From positions 1,087,501 through 1,151,500 of the forward strand of contig NZ_CP009452.1 of the NCBI RefSeq assembly GCF_001278035.1: a stretch of 64,000 bases of DNA, written 5' to 3'. The notes beneath the pieces are model-generated. The model was not told the DNA's origin. It ran no database searches and saw nothing but the letters and a program-made list of their open reading frames with translations. This document shows, in pieces, positions 42,478 through 51,769 of this stretch (position 1 is the first letter of the stretch; the number at the start of each line of letters is the position of its first letter). The position numbers and the translations under genes were made by a program. This stretch comes from Sphingopyxis sp. 113P3. GTDB lineage: Bacteria; Pseudomonadota; Alphaproteobacteria; Sphingomonadales; Sphingomonadaceae.

Positions 42478-45400
42478 GCCGCCTCGCGTTCGCCGATGCG
42501 CTGGACCGGATAGCGGCCCAGCACGCGCTCCAGCACTGCGGGACCGGCGCTATCGGTCGGCACGAACATCCTGAGCTTCCAGGAGATGATCTCGTGGAAC
42601 AGTCCGTAGGCGGTGAGCCGCTCGCGCATCGTGTCGGTGAAGCCCGACAGTTCGATGCGGTTGGCGCCCATCACACGGACGCGGCGAAGCTGAAGCCCCT
42701 CGGCGAGGTCGAGGATGGTGCGGCCATCCATCAGCGCCATGAAGGCGTCGGCGGGCGCGAGCGTGGCTGCGCCGCTCGTGGTCGCATTGGCCGCCCAGGC
42801 GGGCGAGACCTTGCGGCCGACGATCCGCTCACCCTCGTCGGTCTGGAGCCGATAGACTCGGGTGGACTCGTTCGGCAGCCGCTTCCAGATCGGCAGCAAC
42901 AGGCCGGCGACGATGTGGATCGTGCTGTCGGAGAAAGCCGGCACGTCTGCGACCTCGGCGCTCCAGGCTGTGGCGAAGTCGTTCCGTTCCGCCGCGGTCC
43001 AATGGGTCTCGCCCATCATCTTCACCGGAATGGTGTGCGATTCCATCGGCCGGATCAGCCGGACGCGGCGTTCGATCTCGCCATCGTCGAGCATGATCGA
43101 GGTGGCGGGGATCTGCACCGCGGCGCGGCCCGACCGTTCGTTGACCAGCAGCCTGGCGCCGGATTCGCCGAGATGGGCGAGCGCGTCGTCCAGCGTGACC
43201 GGGCGGTTTCGGGTCCGCTGCGCGATGGTGAGGAGCCGGGTTTCCGCGCCCGTGCCCGGATGGGTGTAGATCGTCTGGCGGTCGGTGACGGTGAAGCCTT
43301 CCGCTGTCAGCGTTTCCAGCCCGACATCGTAGATGCCGGCGGCGATGGCGCCCTCGATCTTGGCGGTGAGAAGCTGCTCGAAGGCAGCGAACAGCACGCC
43401 CTGAAGCTCGATGGTCAGCGCCAGCAGCCGATTGAGGAAGGTGGTGATCGGGGGCAGTTCGTCCTTGATGCCGTTCGCGTCCATCAGCTTCAGGCCGGTG
43501 GCGGACTCGAAGCGTTCGAGCGAGCAGCCTTCGACCTTGCCGCGCACCAGCAGGAGATAGAGCTGGCGGAGCGCATCGCGGGCGTAGGGGCTTTCCAGAT
43601 TGTCCTCGGGGCGGAACAGGCCCTGGCCGCCGGTCTGGCGCTGGCCGCGGGTGATGGCGCCCAGCGTGTCGAGCCGCCGGGCGATGGTGGAAAGGAAGCG
43701 CTTCTCCGCCTTGACGTCCGTGGCGATGGGCCGGAACAGTGGCGGCTGCGCCTGGTTGGTCCGGTGCGTGCGGCCGAGGCCCTGGATGGCGGCGTCCGCT
43801 TTCCAGCCGGGTTCGAGCAGATAGTGGACGCGCAACCGGGTGTTCCGCGCCGAAAGCTCGGCGTGATAGCTGCGGCCGGTGCCGCCGGCGTCCGAGAAGA
43901 TCAGGATGCGCTTGCTGTCATCCATGAACGCCTGGGTTTCGGCGAGATTGGCGGCTGCGGCGCGGTTCTCGACGACGAGGCGGTCGCCGCCCGAAGGCGT
44001 GCTCTTGCGGACGATGCGCCGCGAGCGGCCCGTCACCTCGGCCACCAGATCCGTGCCGAAATGCTGGACGATCTGGTCGAGCGCGCCGGGCACGGGCGGC
44101 AGCGAGGCGAGCTGCGCGATCAGTTCGTCGCGGCGCGCGACGGCTTCGCGGCTTTCGACGGGCTGGCCGTCGCGATAGACCGGCCGCGACGAGAGGTTGC
44201 CCTCGCTGTCGGTGAAGGGCTGGTAGAGCTGCACCGGGAAGGAATGGGCGAGGTAGTCGAGAACATATTCCCTCGGCGTGATGTCGACGCGAACGTCGTT
44301 CCATTCCTCGGTCGGCAGGTCGGCCAGGCGGCGTTCCATCAGCGCCTCGCCAGTCGAGACGATCTGGATGACAGCGGCATGGCCGGCTTCCAGGTCGTCG
44401 CTGATCGACCGGATCAGGGTCGGCGTCTTCATGCTGGTGAGCAGATGGCCGAAGAAGCGCTGCTTGGCGCTCTCGAAGGCCGAGCGGGCGGCGGACTTGG
44501 CCTGCCGGTTCAGCGTGCCGGACGTGCCGGTGATGTTGGCGGCCTCCATCGCCGCATCCAGATTATTATGGATGACGGCGAAGGCCCCAGCATAGGCATC
44601 GTAGATGCGGGTCTGCTCAGGGCTGAGCGCGTGTTCGACCAGCTCGTATTCCACGCCGTCGAAGGAGAGCGAACGGGCGGTGTAGAGGCCGAGGGCGCGC
44701 AGGTCGCGGGCCAGCACCTCCATCGCCGCGACGCCGCCGGCCTCGATCGCCTCGATGAACTCGGCCCTCGTCGAGAACGGAAAATCCTCGCCGCCCCACA
44801 AGCCGAGCCGCTGGGCGTAGGCGAGGTTGTGGACCGTGGTGGCGCCGGTCGCGGAGACATAGACGACGCGGGCGTTCGGCAGCGCGTGCTGGAGGCGCAA
44901 GCCGGCGCGGCCCTGCTGCGAGGCGGCGACGTCGCCTCGTTCTCCCTTGCCGCCACCGGCGTTCTGCATCGCGTGCGCCTCGTCGAAAATGAGGACTCCA
45001 TCGAAGTCGGAGCCCAACCATTCGACGATCTGCCGGACGCGCGAAACCTTCTCGCCGCTGTCGTCGGAGCGTAGCGTGGCATAGGTCGTAAACAGGACGC
45101 CTTCCGGCAGCGTGATCGGCCGCCCCTGCGGGAAGCGCGACAGGGGCGTGACCAGCAGGCGTTCCATGCCGAGCGCCGACCAGTCGCGCTGCGCGTCCTC
45201 GATCAGCTTGTCGGACTTGCTGATCCACACCGCCTTGCGGCGGCCCTGGAGCCAGTTGTCGAGAATGATCGCGGCGGACTGACGGCCTTTGCCGACGCCT
45301 GTGCCGTCGCCGATCATGAAGCCTCGCCGAAAGCGGGTGGCGTTCTCCGCATCCTCGCGTGCGGCGGTGACGATGTCGAAGGTGGCGTCCACCGTCCACG

Positions 45401-46820
45401 ACCCGGCGAGATGGTCCGCGTGCGCTTCGCCCGCATAGATCACGGTCTCAAGCTGGGCGTCCGACAAAAGCTCGTGGATGTTGGGCGGCAGGCTTGGCCG
45501 ATAGCTCGGCTTGGGCGGAGCGACCGAAGCCATTGCGGCCGACTGCACCAGCCGGGTCGGATGGGCCTGGGCGCCGGCGATACGGATCGCCTGCAATCCG
45601 TATTCCTCGTAGATGCTCTCGGACAGACGGCCGCCTTCGCCGGCGAGCCAGTCCTGGGTCTCGTAGGCGAGCGGCAGGCCCTCCGGTTCGGCCATCGGCG
45701 CAGTCGCCGGGACGGTCTTGGCGGCGCGGTTAATATAGCCACGCACGCTGCGAGGGATGGCAGGCGCGATGGCCGGGACCACGACGGAGGGATCGACGGC
45801 GAGGCGTTCCGGCGCCTGCTCGTCGATCCAGCCCAGCAGCGTGGCGACATCCGGCGCGACGCCGGGCGCTGCCGGAAACACGGCGGGATAGTCGGCCGGC
45901 CGCTTGTCGATGACAGTCAGGCGCGTCTCGATGGTGGTGCCGTGTTTGGCATAGACGGAGCCGTCGATGACGACGGAGAAGACGACGCGCCCGCGCGCCT
46001 GCAACCGGACGAAGGCGTCCCGCCAGGCCGGATTGTCGGGTGCGAAGCTGGCGCCGGTGATCGCCACGAGCCGGCCGCCGGGGGCCAGACGCGCCAGGGC
46101 CGAGGCGACATGGCGGTAAGCGGCGTCCGCCATGCGGCCCTCGACATTGGCCATGACCGAGAAGGGCGGATTCATCAGCACGACGCTGGGCATCACGGCG
46201 GGATCGAGATGATCGTCGATCTGCGCTGCGTCGAAACGGGTGACGGAAATGGCCGGGAAGAGCAGTGACAGCAGATTGGCGCGGGTGTCGGCCAACTCGT
46301 TGAGAACGAGCGCGCCGCCCGCGATCTCGGCGAGGATGGCGAGCAGGCCGGTGCCCGCCGACGGCTCGAGCACCCGGTCGGCCGGAGTGATGGCGGCGGC
46401 GTGGGCGGCGACCAGGCCGAGCGGGATCGGCGTCGAGAATTGCTGGAAGGTCTGGCTCTCCGCCGAACGCCGCGTATGCGTCGGCAGCAGGTTGGCGATT
46501 TTCGACAGCGCGGAAAGGCGAGCCGCCGGAGACCCGGCTTTGCGGAAAAGCGCACGTCCGTATTTGCGGAGGAACAGGACGGTCGCCGCCTCGCAGGCGT
46601 CATAGGCCGTCTTCCAGTCCCAGGCGCCGGTGGCGTCCGATGCGCCGAAGGCGGTCTCCATCGCCGCACGCAGGGCGGCGGCGTCGACGCGCTCGCCGCG
46701 TTCGAGATGAGTCAGGAGCTGGCCGGCGGCCGCGAGGATGGCGGCGGCGGGTTCGGGATTGGAGCCGAGCGGAAGCGGCGCGGCGACGGTCGCCGCCGCG
46801 GATGCGGAAATCATGGTCAT
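42474..46820 (-). CDS. Strawberry-notch family helicase fused to a methylase domain
   Basis: The 1448-residue protein has an N-terminal SAM-dependent methylase-like domain (EPSAGTGLLA near 145-154 and a MNPPFSVM motif near 215). It is followed by a superfamily 2 strawberry-notch helicase core: Walker A GTGVGKG near 500, DEAH near 612, and a C-terminal lobe ending with GLGRTHRTNQ. Such giant proteins are carried by plasmids, ICEs and phages and are suspected anti-restriction or DNA-protection factors. It carries the shared leader (46821-46921) and is coupled to the Toprim gene. Confidence 0.92.
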   Translation of the reverse strand: MTMISASAAATVAAPLPLGSNPEPAAAILAAAGQLLTHLERGERVDAAALRAAMETAFGASDATGAWDWKTAYDACEAATVLFLRKYGRALFRKAGSPAARLSALSKIANLLPTHTRRSAESQTFQQFSTPIPLGLVAAHAAAITPADRVLEPSAGTGLLAILAEIAGGALVLNELADTRANLLSLLFPAISVTRFDAAQIDDHLDPAVMPSVVLMNPPFSVMANVEGRMADAAYRHVASALARLAPGGRLVAITGASFAPDNPAWRDAFVRLQARGRVVFSVVIDGSVYAKHGTTIETRLTVIDKRPADYPAVFPAAPGVAPDVATLLGWIDEQAPERLAVDPSVVVPAIAPAIPRSVRGYINRAAKTVPATAPMAEPEGLPLAYETQDWLAGEGGRLSESIYEEYGLQAIRIAGAQAHPTRLVQSAAMASVAPPKPSYRPSLPPNIHELLSDAQLETVIYAGEAHADHLAGSWTVDATFDIVTAAREDAENATRFRRGFMIGDGTGVGKGRQSAAIILDNWLQGRRKAVWISKSDKLIEDAQRDWSALGMERLLVTPLSRFPQGRPITLPEGVLFTTYATLRSDDSGEKVSRVRQIVEWLGSDFDGVLIFDEAHAMQNAGGGKGERGDVAASQQGRAGLRLQHALPNARVVYVSATGATTVHNLAYAQRLGLWGGEDFPFSTRAEFIEAIEAGGVAAMEVLARDLRALGLYTARSLSFDGVEYELVEHALSPEQTRIYDAYAGAFAVIHNNLDAAMEAANITGTSGTLNRQAKSAARSAFESAKQRFFGHLLTSMKTPTLIRSISDDLEAGHAAVIQIVSTGEALMERRLADLPTEEWNDVRVDITPREYVLDYLAHSFPVQLYQPFTDSEGNLSSRPVYRDGQPVESREAVARRDELIAQLASLPPVPGALDQIVQHFGTDLVAEVTGRSRRIVRKSTPSGGDRLVVENRAAAANLAETQAFMDDSKRILIFSDAGGTGRSYHAELSARNTRLRVHYLLEPGWKADAAIQGLGRTHRTNQAQPPLFRPIATDVKAEKRFLSTIARRLDTLGAITRGQRQTGGQGLFRPEDNLESPYARDALRQLYLLLVRGKVEGCSLERFESATGLKLMDANGIKDELPPITTFLNRLLALTIELQGVLFAAFEQLLTAKIEGAIAAGIYDVGLETLTAEGFTVTDRQTIYTHPGTGAETRLLTIAQRTRNRPVTLDDALAHLGESGARLLVNERSGRAAVQIPATSIMLDDGEIERRVRLIRPMESHTIPVKMMGETHWTAAERNDFATAWSAEVADVPAFSDSTIHIVAGLLLPIWKRLPNESTRVYRLQTDEGERIVGRKVSPAWAANATTSGAATLAPADAFMALMDGRTILDLAEGLQLRRVRVMGANRIELSGFTDTMRERLTAYGLFHEIISWKLRMFVPTDSAGPAVLERVLGRYPVQRIGEREAA

Positions 46821-46921
46821 GGTGGGAACCCTAAGGAGAGCGGAAAAGGGCGAGCCCGCGCGGCGCTCTCTCTCGACCGCACCGGCTCAAACCCGTCCCG
46901 GCGGCCCTCTCACTCTCAAGG
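46821..46921 (-). repeat. Shared accessory-operon leader, copy A (strawberry notch)
   Basis: Before the ATG lie, in transcript order, a GAGAGTGAGAG motif (complement of 46906-46918), GACGGGT, and GGTCGAGAGAGAG (complement of 46866-46878). The same ordered motifs precede the ParB gene and the split ArdC gene at similar distance, 75 to 100 nt from the start codon. Confidence 0.65.
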
Positions 46922-46932
46922 CGCCCGCACGG

Positions 46933-46966
46933 AAAAAGCGCCCGACCGTGAGGTGGGGCGCTTTTT
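46933..46966 (-). terminator. Rho-independent terminator, both directions
   Basis: AAAAAGCGCCC (46933-46943) pairs with GGGCGCTTTTT (46956-46966) around a 12-base loop, giving T-runs on both strands. It begins 8 bp beyond the stop of the 98-residue gene and insulates the strawberry-notch leader. Confidence 0.85.
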
Positions 46967-46973
46967 GAGGGGA

Positions 46974-47270
46974 TCAGTGCCAGAGCCCATCCGCGATCTC
47001 GGAGGCGACGAGCGTGCGGGCCTTGCGGATCAGATCATCGCCGCAGGTATCGACATGGCCGAAGAACCGCGCGCGAGCGCCGTTCGCGGTCCAGTCGGCA
47101 TAGGCGCAATATTCCCGAGCATCGGATCGAAACGCCCGCATGTCGCCGGCCCAGTGAGGCTTGGGCTCGACGACGACGGTGAGGCCGCCTCTGGTCTCCG
47201 GCCAGGGCAGAGACCGCTCATGCGGCGGATGCTGGCGATCCGCCGCGAAGATGGCGTCGATGTCGGTCAT
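46974..47270 (-). CDS. Conserved ICE protein of unknown function (98 aa)
   Basis: The protein has 98 residues from ATG 47270 (MTDIDAIFAADRQHPPHERSLP), overlapping the upstream gene by 4 bp. It contains AREYCAYADW and HVDTCGDDLIRKARTLVASEIADGLW. I know no function. It is the last gene of a three-gene operon (47943 to 46974) ended by a strong terminator. Confidence 0.75.
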   Translation of the reverse strand: MTDIDAIFAADRQHPPHERSLPWPETRGGLTVVVEPKPHWAGDMRAFRSDAREYCAYADWTANGARARFFGHVDTCGDDLIRKARTLVASEIADGLWH

Positions 47271-47530
47271 GGCGCCTCTCCCGTCTCGGGCCGCACGAAG
47301 CCCTCGGGATCGTCGGGATCGGGCGGCAGATAGGCGTCGTAGGGATTGCCGTCGGCGAGATGGCCGAAGGGCGTGAAGACATAGTCGCCGTTGTCCCGCC
47401 CGACAGCGCAGATGACGTAGCGCGGGCTGCCCGTCACCGCGTCGAGGCACTCCATGAGGGCGAGATTGCCGTCGCCCGCCGCGCGCAGCAGGGTCTGGAA
47501 ATTGCTCCGGGCATGGGAGGGGATGCTCAT
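47267..47530 (-). CDS. DUF6117-type protein
   Basis: The 87-residue protein (opening MSIPSHARSNFQTLLRAAGDGNLALMEC) matches the DUF6117 pattern with ALMECLDAVTGSPRYVICAVGR and FTPFGHLADGNPYDAYLPP. It is common on alphaproteobacterial ICEs and its role is unknown. It is coupled to both neighbours by ATGA overlaps. Confidence 0.85.
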   Translation of the reverse strand: MSIPSHARSNFQTLLRAAGDGNLALMECLDAVTGSPRYVICAVGRDNGDYVFTPFGHLADGNPYDAYLPPDPDDPEGFVRPETGEAP

Positions 47531-47943
47531 AGCGGACCTCCCTCGTCGGAGAGGGTCTGGGCAAGCCAGCCATCGGTGTAGATCCAGTCCACGGTCTCGC
47601 CGGTGGCGAGGTCGAGGACATGGGCGCCGCCGCCGAACCCATCGAGACGAGGCCGCGAGCAGGTGTTGGCGTATTGGAAGCCCCATCTGCCGGTGAGGCC
47701 GAACTCGGCGGCGCAACGCTTCACGAACTGGATGAGGCGCTCGGGATCGCCGGTCACGTCGTCGCGCATCCAGAGTTCGGTGCCGCCGTATTGCGGCTCG
47801 ATCGACAGAAGGAAGCCCTCGGAGGGTGGTTCCTCCGACGCGCCTTCCGCGGACAGCGTGTTGTAGAGGTCGAGCGCGCGGGCGGCGTTCTCGGGCGTGC
47901 CGACGTCGAGCAGGCACGAGAAATGGGTGAAATAGTTGGCCAT
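47527..47943 (-). CDS. Conserved ICE protein of unknown function (138 aa)
   Basis: This protein (MANYFTHFSCLLDVGTPENAARALDLY) has a soluble, acidic composition and aromatic-rich motifs (GRWGFQYANTCSRPRLDGFGGGAHVLDL). Homologues sit beside DUF6117 genes on similar elements. No function can be assigned. First gene of its operon. Confidence 0.75.
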   Translation of the reverse strand: MANYFTHFSCLLDVGTPENAARALDLYNTLSAEGASEEPPSEGFLLSIEPQYGGTELWMRDDVTGDPERLIQFVKRCAAEFGLTGRWGFQYANTCSRPRLDGFGGGAHVLDLATGETVDWIYTDGWLAQTLSDEGGPL

Positions 47944-47965
47944 GACAGGCTCCTGAAACGAGAAC

Positions 47966-47985
47966 GCCCGGCGCGATGGCCGGGC
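47966..47985 (-). terminator. Weak hairpin between two small genes
   Basis: GCCCGGC (47966-47972) and GCCGGGC (47979-47985) form a 7-bp stem with a 6-base loop after the stop at 48010. There is no T-run, so its role as terminator is uncertain. Confidence 0.4.
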
Positions 47986-48009
47986 TCGGTTGAGGGATGA
48001 TCGAAAGGG

Positions 48010-48231
48010 TCAGTAGCCAAACCGCCAGGATGGCCAGGGCTGGCCATCGTCGGCGGCGGCGACGGCTTCCGGCAGATAGCCGGCCTCGCCTTCGACCAGG
48101 GTTGGATCGCGCACCGGCGTTTCGTCGATGACGGTGACGCAAACGACGAGACCGTCTTCGACTTCGACGTGGACGGGCACGAGATACTGAAAGACGACGC
48201 GGCGCGTGGCGGACGGGTCGGGTTCAATCAT
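48010..48231 (-). CDS. Small acidic protein (73 aa)
   Basis: The protein starts at ATG 48231 (MIEPDPSATRRVVFQYLVPVHVEVEDG), preceded by GGAGACC. It is beta-strand-rich and ends DGQPWPSWRFGY. It is of unknown function and probably ICE-specific. It follows the ParB gene by 59 bp. Confidence 0.65.
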   Translation of the reverse strand: MIEPDPSATRRVVFQYLVPVHVEVEDGLVVCVTVIDETPVRDPTLVEGEAGYLPEAVAAADDGQPWPSWRFGY

Positions 48232-48290
48232 GGAAGGTCTCCTTGCGAAGATGCGGGGAAGCGACCTCTCGCCGCTCCCCGTCGTGAGGG

Positions 48291-50429
48291 TCATTCGGCC
48301 GCGATCGTCAGGGCGTCCTCGTCCTCGATCTCTTCGGCATCCTCGTCGCCGTCCTCGCTGAGGAAGGCCGGCAAGGCGGCCTCGTCGTCGGCGTCGGCCT
48401 CCGCGCCCGGTTCGATGGTCTCCTCGTCATGGGGATCGATCAGGCGCAGCGGCTCGGGCAGCCAGGCGGTGTCGGCCAGCAGGCGCTCGGCCTCCTTGGC
48501 CATGTCGCCCTTCTTCAGATGGTCGATGAGCTGGGCGGCCCGTTCGCCGGCGCCCTCCCGGACGGCTTCGAGGATGCGGGGCTTGGTGACGCGACCGAGA
48601 TAGTTGCCGACCGTCGGCCGCCAGCCCGCCGCCACCATGTCGAGGCCGGTGGCGCGCGCCAGCCGGTCGGCCTGGGCGAGGCGGACATCCAGCCCATGCT
48701 GGCTGACGCCCGATCCGTAGGGGTTCGGCCGCTCGAACAGCGCGTTCACGCCGAAGCTGACGCAATGGGCGAGCAGATCGAGGCGCGTGCCCGGATCGAG
48801 ATCGATGAGCCAGTCCCACAGCGCCTGGTCGTCGGCGGGAACATGATCGCCCCAGCGCCCGTGCCGCTCGGCGATCTCGTGCGCCGCGCCGCTGTCCTTC
48901 AGCTCCTCCGGTTGGGCGGAGAAGAAGACGTGGCGGACGCTGGCCTCGAGGCAGCCCGTCGGCGCGGGTCGCCGGAAGGTATCGCTGACCAGCTTGTGCA
49001 GCAGCATGGTCATGGCGACGTCGGGATGCTCGGCGAGCGCGTTGCGCAGCGCCAGCGTGCGATGCGCGGTCAGCTCGATGACGAGGCGCTCGGGCAGCGG
49101 CTTGATGCCGTCCTCTTCGTCGTCTTCCGGCTCCGCGGCCTGGCCGCCGACGGTGACGACGGCGCGTTGAACGGCGGGCGTGGCCGAATGGCCGGTGTCG
49201 CCGTCCGCCTCCGTTGTATCGTCTCCTTCGGGGGCGACCGGGCGCTCGTCCTCGGGGCGGACATAGCCACGGTCCACCGACAGCGAGCCGTCGGCGTTGA
49301 GGCTGACGAAGACGCCGGCGATGGCGATGTCGGCCGGATCGTAGATCGCCGGGCGCTGCTCGAAGGCGTCGAGCGCCTGCTCGATCTCTCCGAGACGCGC
49401 GTCGATCTCGTCGGGCAGCTCGTCGGCTTCGGCATATTCGGCTTCGAGCCGGTCATACTCGTCACGCAGCGCCTCGCGAGTGGCGCGCTCCTCGTCGGTC
49501 AGGTCGACCGCCGTTCCGACAAGCTCCCGAAGCCCGTGCTCGTGGCCGTAGGGAAAGCTCAGGGCGGCCTCGACCCACTTCCAGCCTTCGCCCGCGATCT
49601 CGTCGGCGGCGGTCTTGAGCTTCTCGGCCACCAGGCGGTCGAGCAGGGCCGGGTCTTGCAGCCAGCCGCCGTCGTCGGACTGGAAGAGGTCGCGCAACAC
49701 GATGCCGCCGGCCGCTTCATAGGCTTCGACGCCCACGAAGACGGCCCGCCTGTCGGAAGCCCGCACCGTGGTCTCGGTCAGCATCCGGCGGATGTGATAG
49801 GGCTCTTTCTGCCAGCCATCCTTGATCGCGTCCCAGACCTGCTCCTGGCGGGCATGGTCGGAACTGACGGTGAAGGCCATGAGCTGCTCGAGCGTCATGC
49901 CGTCGTCGGCGTAGATCTCGAGCAATACCGGCGAGACGGAAGCGAGGCGCAGGCGCTGCTTCACGATATTGACGCCGACGAAGAAGGCGGCGGCGATGGC
50001 TTCCTCGGTCATGCCCTTCTCGCGCATGGCCTGGAAGGCGCGGAACTGATCGAGCGGATGCAGCGGCGCGCGTTCGATGTTCTCGACCAGCGAGACCTCA
50101 TCGACCAGGATGCCGCTGTTGGCGTCGCCGACGACGCAGGGCACGGGCGCGGTCTTGGCCAGACGCTTCTGCTTCACCAGCAATTCGAGCGCGCGAAAGC
50201 GGCGACCGCCGGCGGGCACCTCGAAGATCCCAGTCTCGGCGCCATCGGCGTCGAGGACGGGACGGACATGCAGGCTCTGGATCAGGCCGCGCCGGGCGAT
50301 GGACTGGGCCAGCTCCTCGATCGAGACGCCGGCCTTGACGCGCCGGACGTTGGACTGGCTCAGCACCAGCTTGTTGAAGGGGATGTCGCGCGCCGACGAC
50401 AGGGTGATCTTCTGAATGGCAGTGGCCAT
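48291..50429 (-). CDS. Large ParB/RepB/Spo0J-domain protein
   Basis: The protein has 712 residues from ATG 50429. The N-terminal ParB nuclease-like fold is clear (FNKLVLSQSNVRR, VPAGGRRFRALELL, LVENIERAPLHPLDQFRAF). A KorB/HTH-like region follows, then a coiled charged middle (about 330-400) and an acidic tail. It is much longer than partition ParBs. Proteins of this kind are accessory ICE genes without a ParA partner nearby and may act in anti-defence or DNA binding. It carries the shared leader. Confidence 0.88.
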   Translation of the reverse strand: MATAIQKITLSSARDIPFNKLVLSQSNVRRVKAGVSIEELAQSIARRGLIQSLHVRPVLDADGAETGIFEVPAGGRRFRALELLVKQKRLAKTAPVPCVVGDANSGILVDEVSLVENIERAPLHPLDQFRAFQAMREKGMTEEAIAAAFFVGVNIVKQRLRLASVSPVLLEIYADDGMTLEQLMAFTVSSDHARQEQVWDAIKDGWQKEPYHIRRMLTETTVRASDRRAVFVGVEAYEAAGGIVLRDLFQSDDGGWLQDPALLDRLVAEKLKTAADEIAGEGWKWVEAALSFPYGHEHGLRELVGTAVDLTDEERATREALRDEYDRLEAEYAEADELPDEIDARLGEIEQALDAFEQRPAIYDPADIAIAGVFVSLNADGSLSVDRGYVRPEDERPVAPEGDDTTEADGDTGHSATPAVQRAVVTVGGQAAEPEDDEEDGIKPLPERLVIELTAHRTLALRNALAEHPDVAMTMLLHKLVSDTFRRPAPTGCLEASVRHVFFSAQPEELKDSGAAHEIAERHGRWGDHVPADDQALWDWLIDLDPGTRLDLLAHCVSFGVNALFERPNPYGSGVSQHGLDVRLAQADRLARATGLDMVAAGWRPTVGNYLGRVTKPRILEAVREGAGERAAQLIDHLKKGDMAKEAERLLADTAWLPEPLRLIDPHDEETIEPGAEADADDEAALPAFLSEDGDEDAEEIEDEDALTIAAE

Positions 50430-50520
50430 GATCGTTACTCCGCGACGGGCGGCCGAGAGCCTCTCTCTCGACCTCCGACCCGTCACGAAGCGAAGCGCAG
50501 CCCTCTCACTCTCAGGAGGG
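50430..50520 (-). repeat. Shared accessory-operon leader, copy B (ParB)
   Basis: It contains the complement of CGCGACGGGCG (50441-50451), CTCTCTCTCGACC (50461-50473), GACCCGTCACG (50477-50487) and CCCTCTCACTCTCAGGAGGG (50501-50520). The same blocks in the same order occur at 59401-59479 and, less complete, at 46866-46921. Confidence 0.65.
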
Positions 50521-50589
50521 CCGCGCCGGGCGGGCGGAAAAGCGTGAAGCCGGAAGCCCGCCTCTCCGCCTTTCCGGTTTTAAGGATCA

Positions 50590-51537
50590 TCACACGCCGC
50601 ACAGGCCCTCGCACTCGTTGGGCCAGAGATCGAGCTGGCCGCGATCGGCATCGGTCGACAGGTCGACCTGGTCGAGCGGCACCGCGGAACGGTGGAGATA
50701 GACGTCACCACGAATCCCCCGGAATCCGGTGCGAATGGCGGCGTCGACCGATACGGCGTCGGCCCAAGCCTCGGGATCGTGGTCGCGCATCCGCCGCCAA
50801 TGATCGTCGGAATGGAACGGGCAACCGATGCAGGCGCTCTTGGGTGGCAGGGGGTAGTCGTGCCGATCCAGCCAGCGCAGGCAATCCAGACGGGTCATGC
50901 CTTGCTCGATGAGCGGCCAGCGGTTGATCTGCCACGGCTCGAACGAAGGCTTCATGCGTAGCACCTCGTCGAGCGAGATCCCGATCCACTGTTCGGCGAT
51001 GGGCGCCTTTGGCGAGCGCCGACCGGCGATGCCGAGCAGCTCGCGGACCTTCCGGCGGATTGGCGCGATCTTGTAGTCGCCGGTGCATTGGCGGCGGATC
51101 ATGCCGACTCCGACCCGTTCGGTCGGCACGATGCGGGAGCCGATGGTGACGAGATCACCGTTCTCGTTCTCGTCATAGACGGGCAGCTCCGCGCCTGCCG
51201 GCGTCACGGTGCGGGTGAAGGCCGGGATCGAGGCCCATCGCTCGCCGCGCGCGCCGGCAAGAAGGTCGGCGCGCAGGTCTCCGGCCGAGACGATATGGAC
51301 GGGGAAGGGCAGGACGTTGGGCGATCGCAGCCAGGCGAGATGCTCATAGACGGCCCTCGGCTCCCAGCCGGTATCGGCGAAGATCGCGCAATCCGGCATG
51401 GGGCCGATTTCGCCATGCGCGGCCATCAGGGCGAGCGTGGTGGACTGGACGCCGGCGCCCAGGCTGAGAACACGCAGGCGGATGGACGCCTGCTGTTCGG
51501 GGGATGGCGCCAGTGCGGGGAAGACGGGGGCGTTCAT
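50590..51537 (-). CDS. PAPS-reductase-like adenine nucleotide alpha hydrolase
   Basis: The protein has 315 residues from ATG 51537. The PP-loop-like segment is LSLGAGVQSTTLALMAA, and two cysteine-containing motifs follow (RRQCTGDYKI and SACIGCPFHSDDHW). This resembles the PAPS reductase/DndC superfamily, which adenylates or handles sulfur. On ICEs it follows ardC. Sulfur-based nucleic-acid modification is possible, but no other sulfur-modification genes are present. Its start overlaps the stop of the broken ArdC reading frame. Confidence 0.82.
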   Translation of the reverse strand: MNAPVFPALAPSPEQQASIRLRVLSLGAGVQSTTLALMAAHGEIGPMPDCAIFADTGWEPRAVYEHLAWLRSPNVLPFPVHIVSAGDLRADLLAGARGERWASIPAFTRTVTPAGAELPVYDENENGDLVTIGSRIVPTERVGVGMIRRQCTGDYKIAPIRRKVRELLGIAGRRSPKAPIAEQWIGISLDEVLRMKPSFEPWQINRWPLIEQGMTRLDCLRWLDRHDYPLPPKSACIGCPFHSDDHWRRMRDHDPEAWADAVSVDAAIRTGFRGIRGDVYLHRSAVPLDQVDLSTDADRGQLDLWPNECEGLCGV

Positions 51538-51752
51538 CACGCCGCCTCCCGTTCGTCGTCGGCCATGCCGATGTCGGCGTCCGGCAGGAAGCCAAGCAGC
51601 CAGTCGGCCGCCTTGCTGGCCTGGGACGCGGCGCGCACGATGGCGCGATTGTCCTCGCGCAGCACCTCCAGCCAGGAGCCGATGTAGTCGGCATGGCGGA
51701 CTGTGGGCGTGATGCCGAGCGAAGCGCAGCAGAAAGCAGCGTTGATCTCGGC
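51537..51752 (-). pseudogene. C-terminal fragment of ArdC gene split by the RIT element
   Basis: The fragment reads AEINAAFCCASLGITPTVRHADYIGSWLEVL..., the standard C-terminal end of zincin-type ArdC proteins (about 72 residues). It lacks the HExxH motif. Upstream of 51752 the frame runs into element sequence without homology. Its N-terminal part lies at 58656-59390 on the same strand and ends at the matching residue (EELIA). Joined, the two give an ArdC of about 317 residues. Confidence 0.85.
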
Positions 51753-51756
51753 GACA

Positions 51757-51769
51757 TATCCTGACAGTC
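51757..51769 (+). repeat. Left terminal inverted repeat of the RIT element
   Basis: TATCCTGACAGTC begins 4 bp inside the point where ArdC homology stops. It pairs with TATCTGGACAGTC at the other end. Confidence 0.65.

Noticed and set aside
42594..45074. Long 826-residue plus-strand frame opposite the strawberry-notch gene
   Set aside because: Composition is that of an antisense frame and no motif is visible; the minus strand encodes a well-recognised protein.
48429..50912. 827-residue plus-strand frame opposite the ParB gene
   Set aside because: Antisense shadow without recognisable domains; it also covers the conserved leader.
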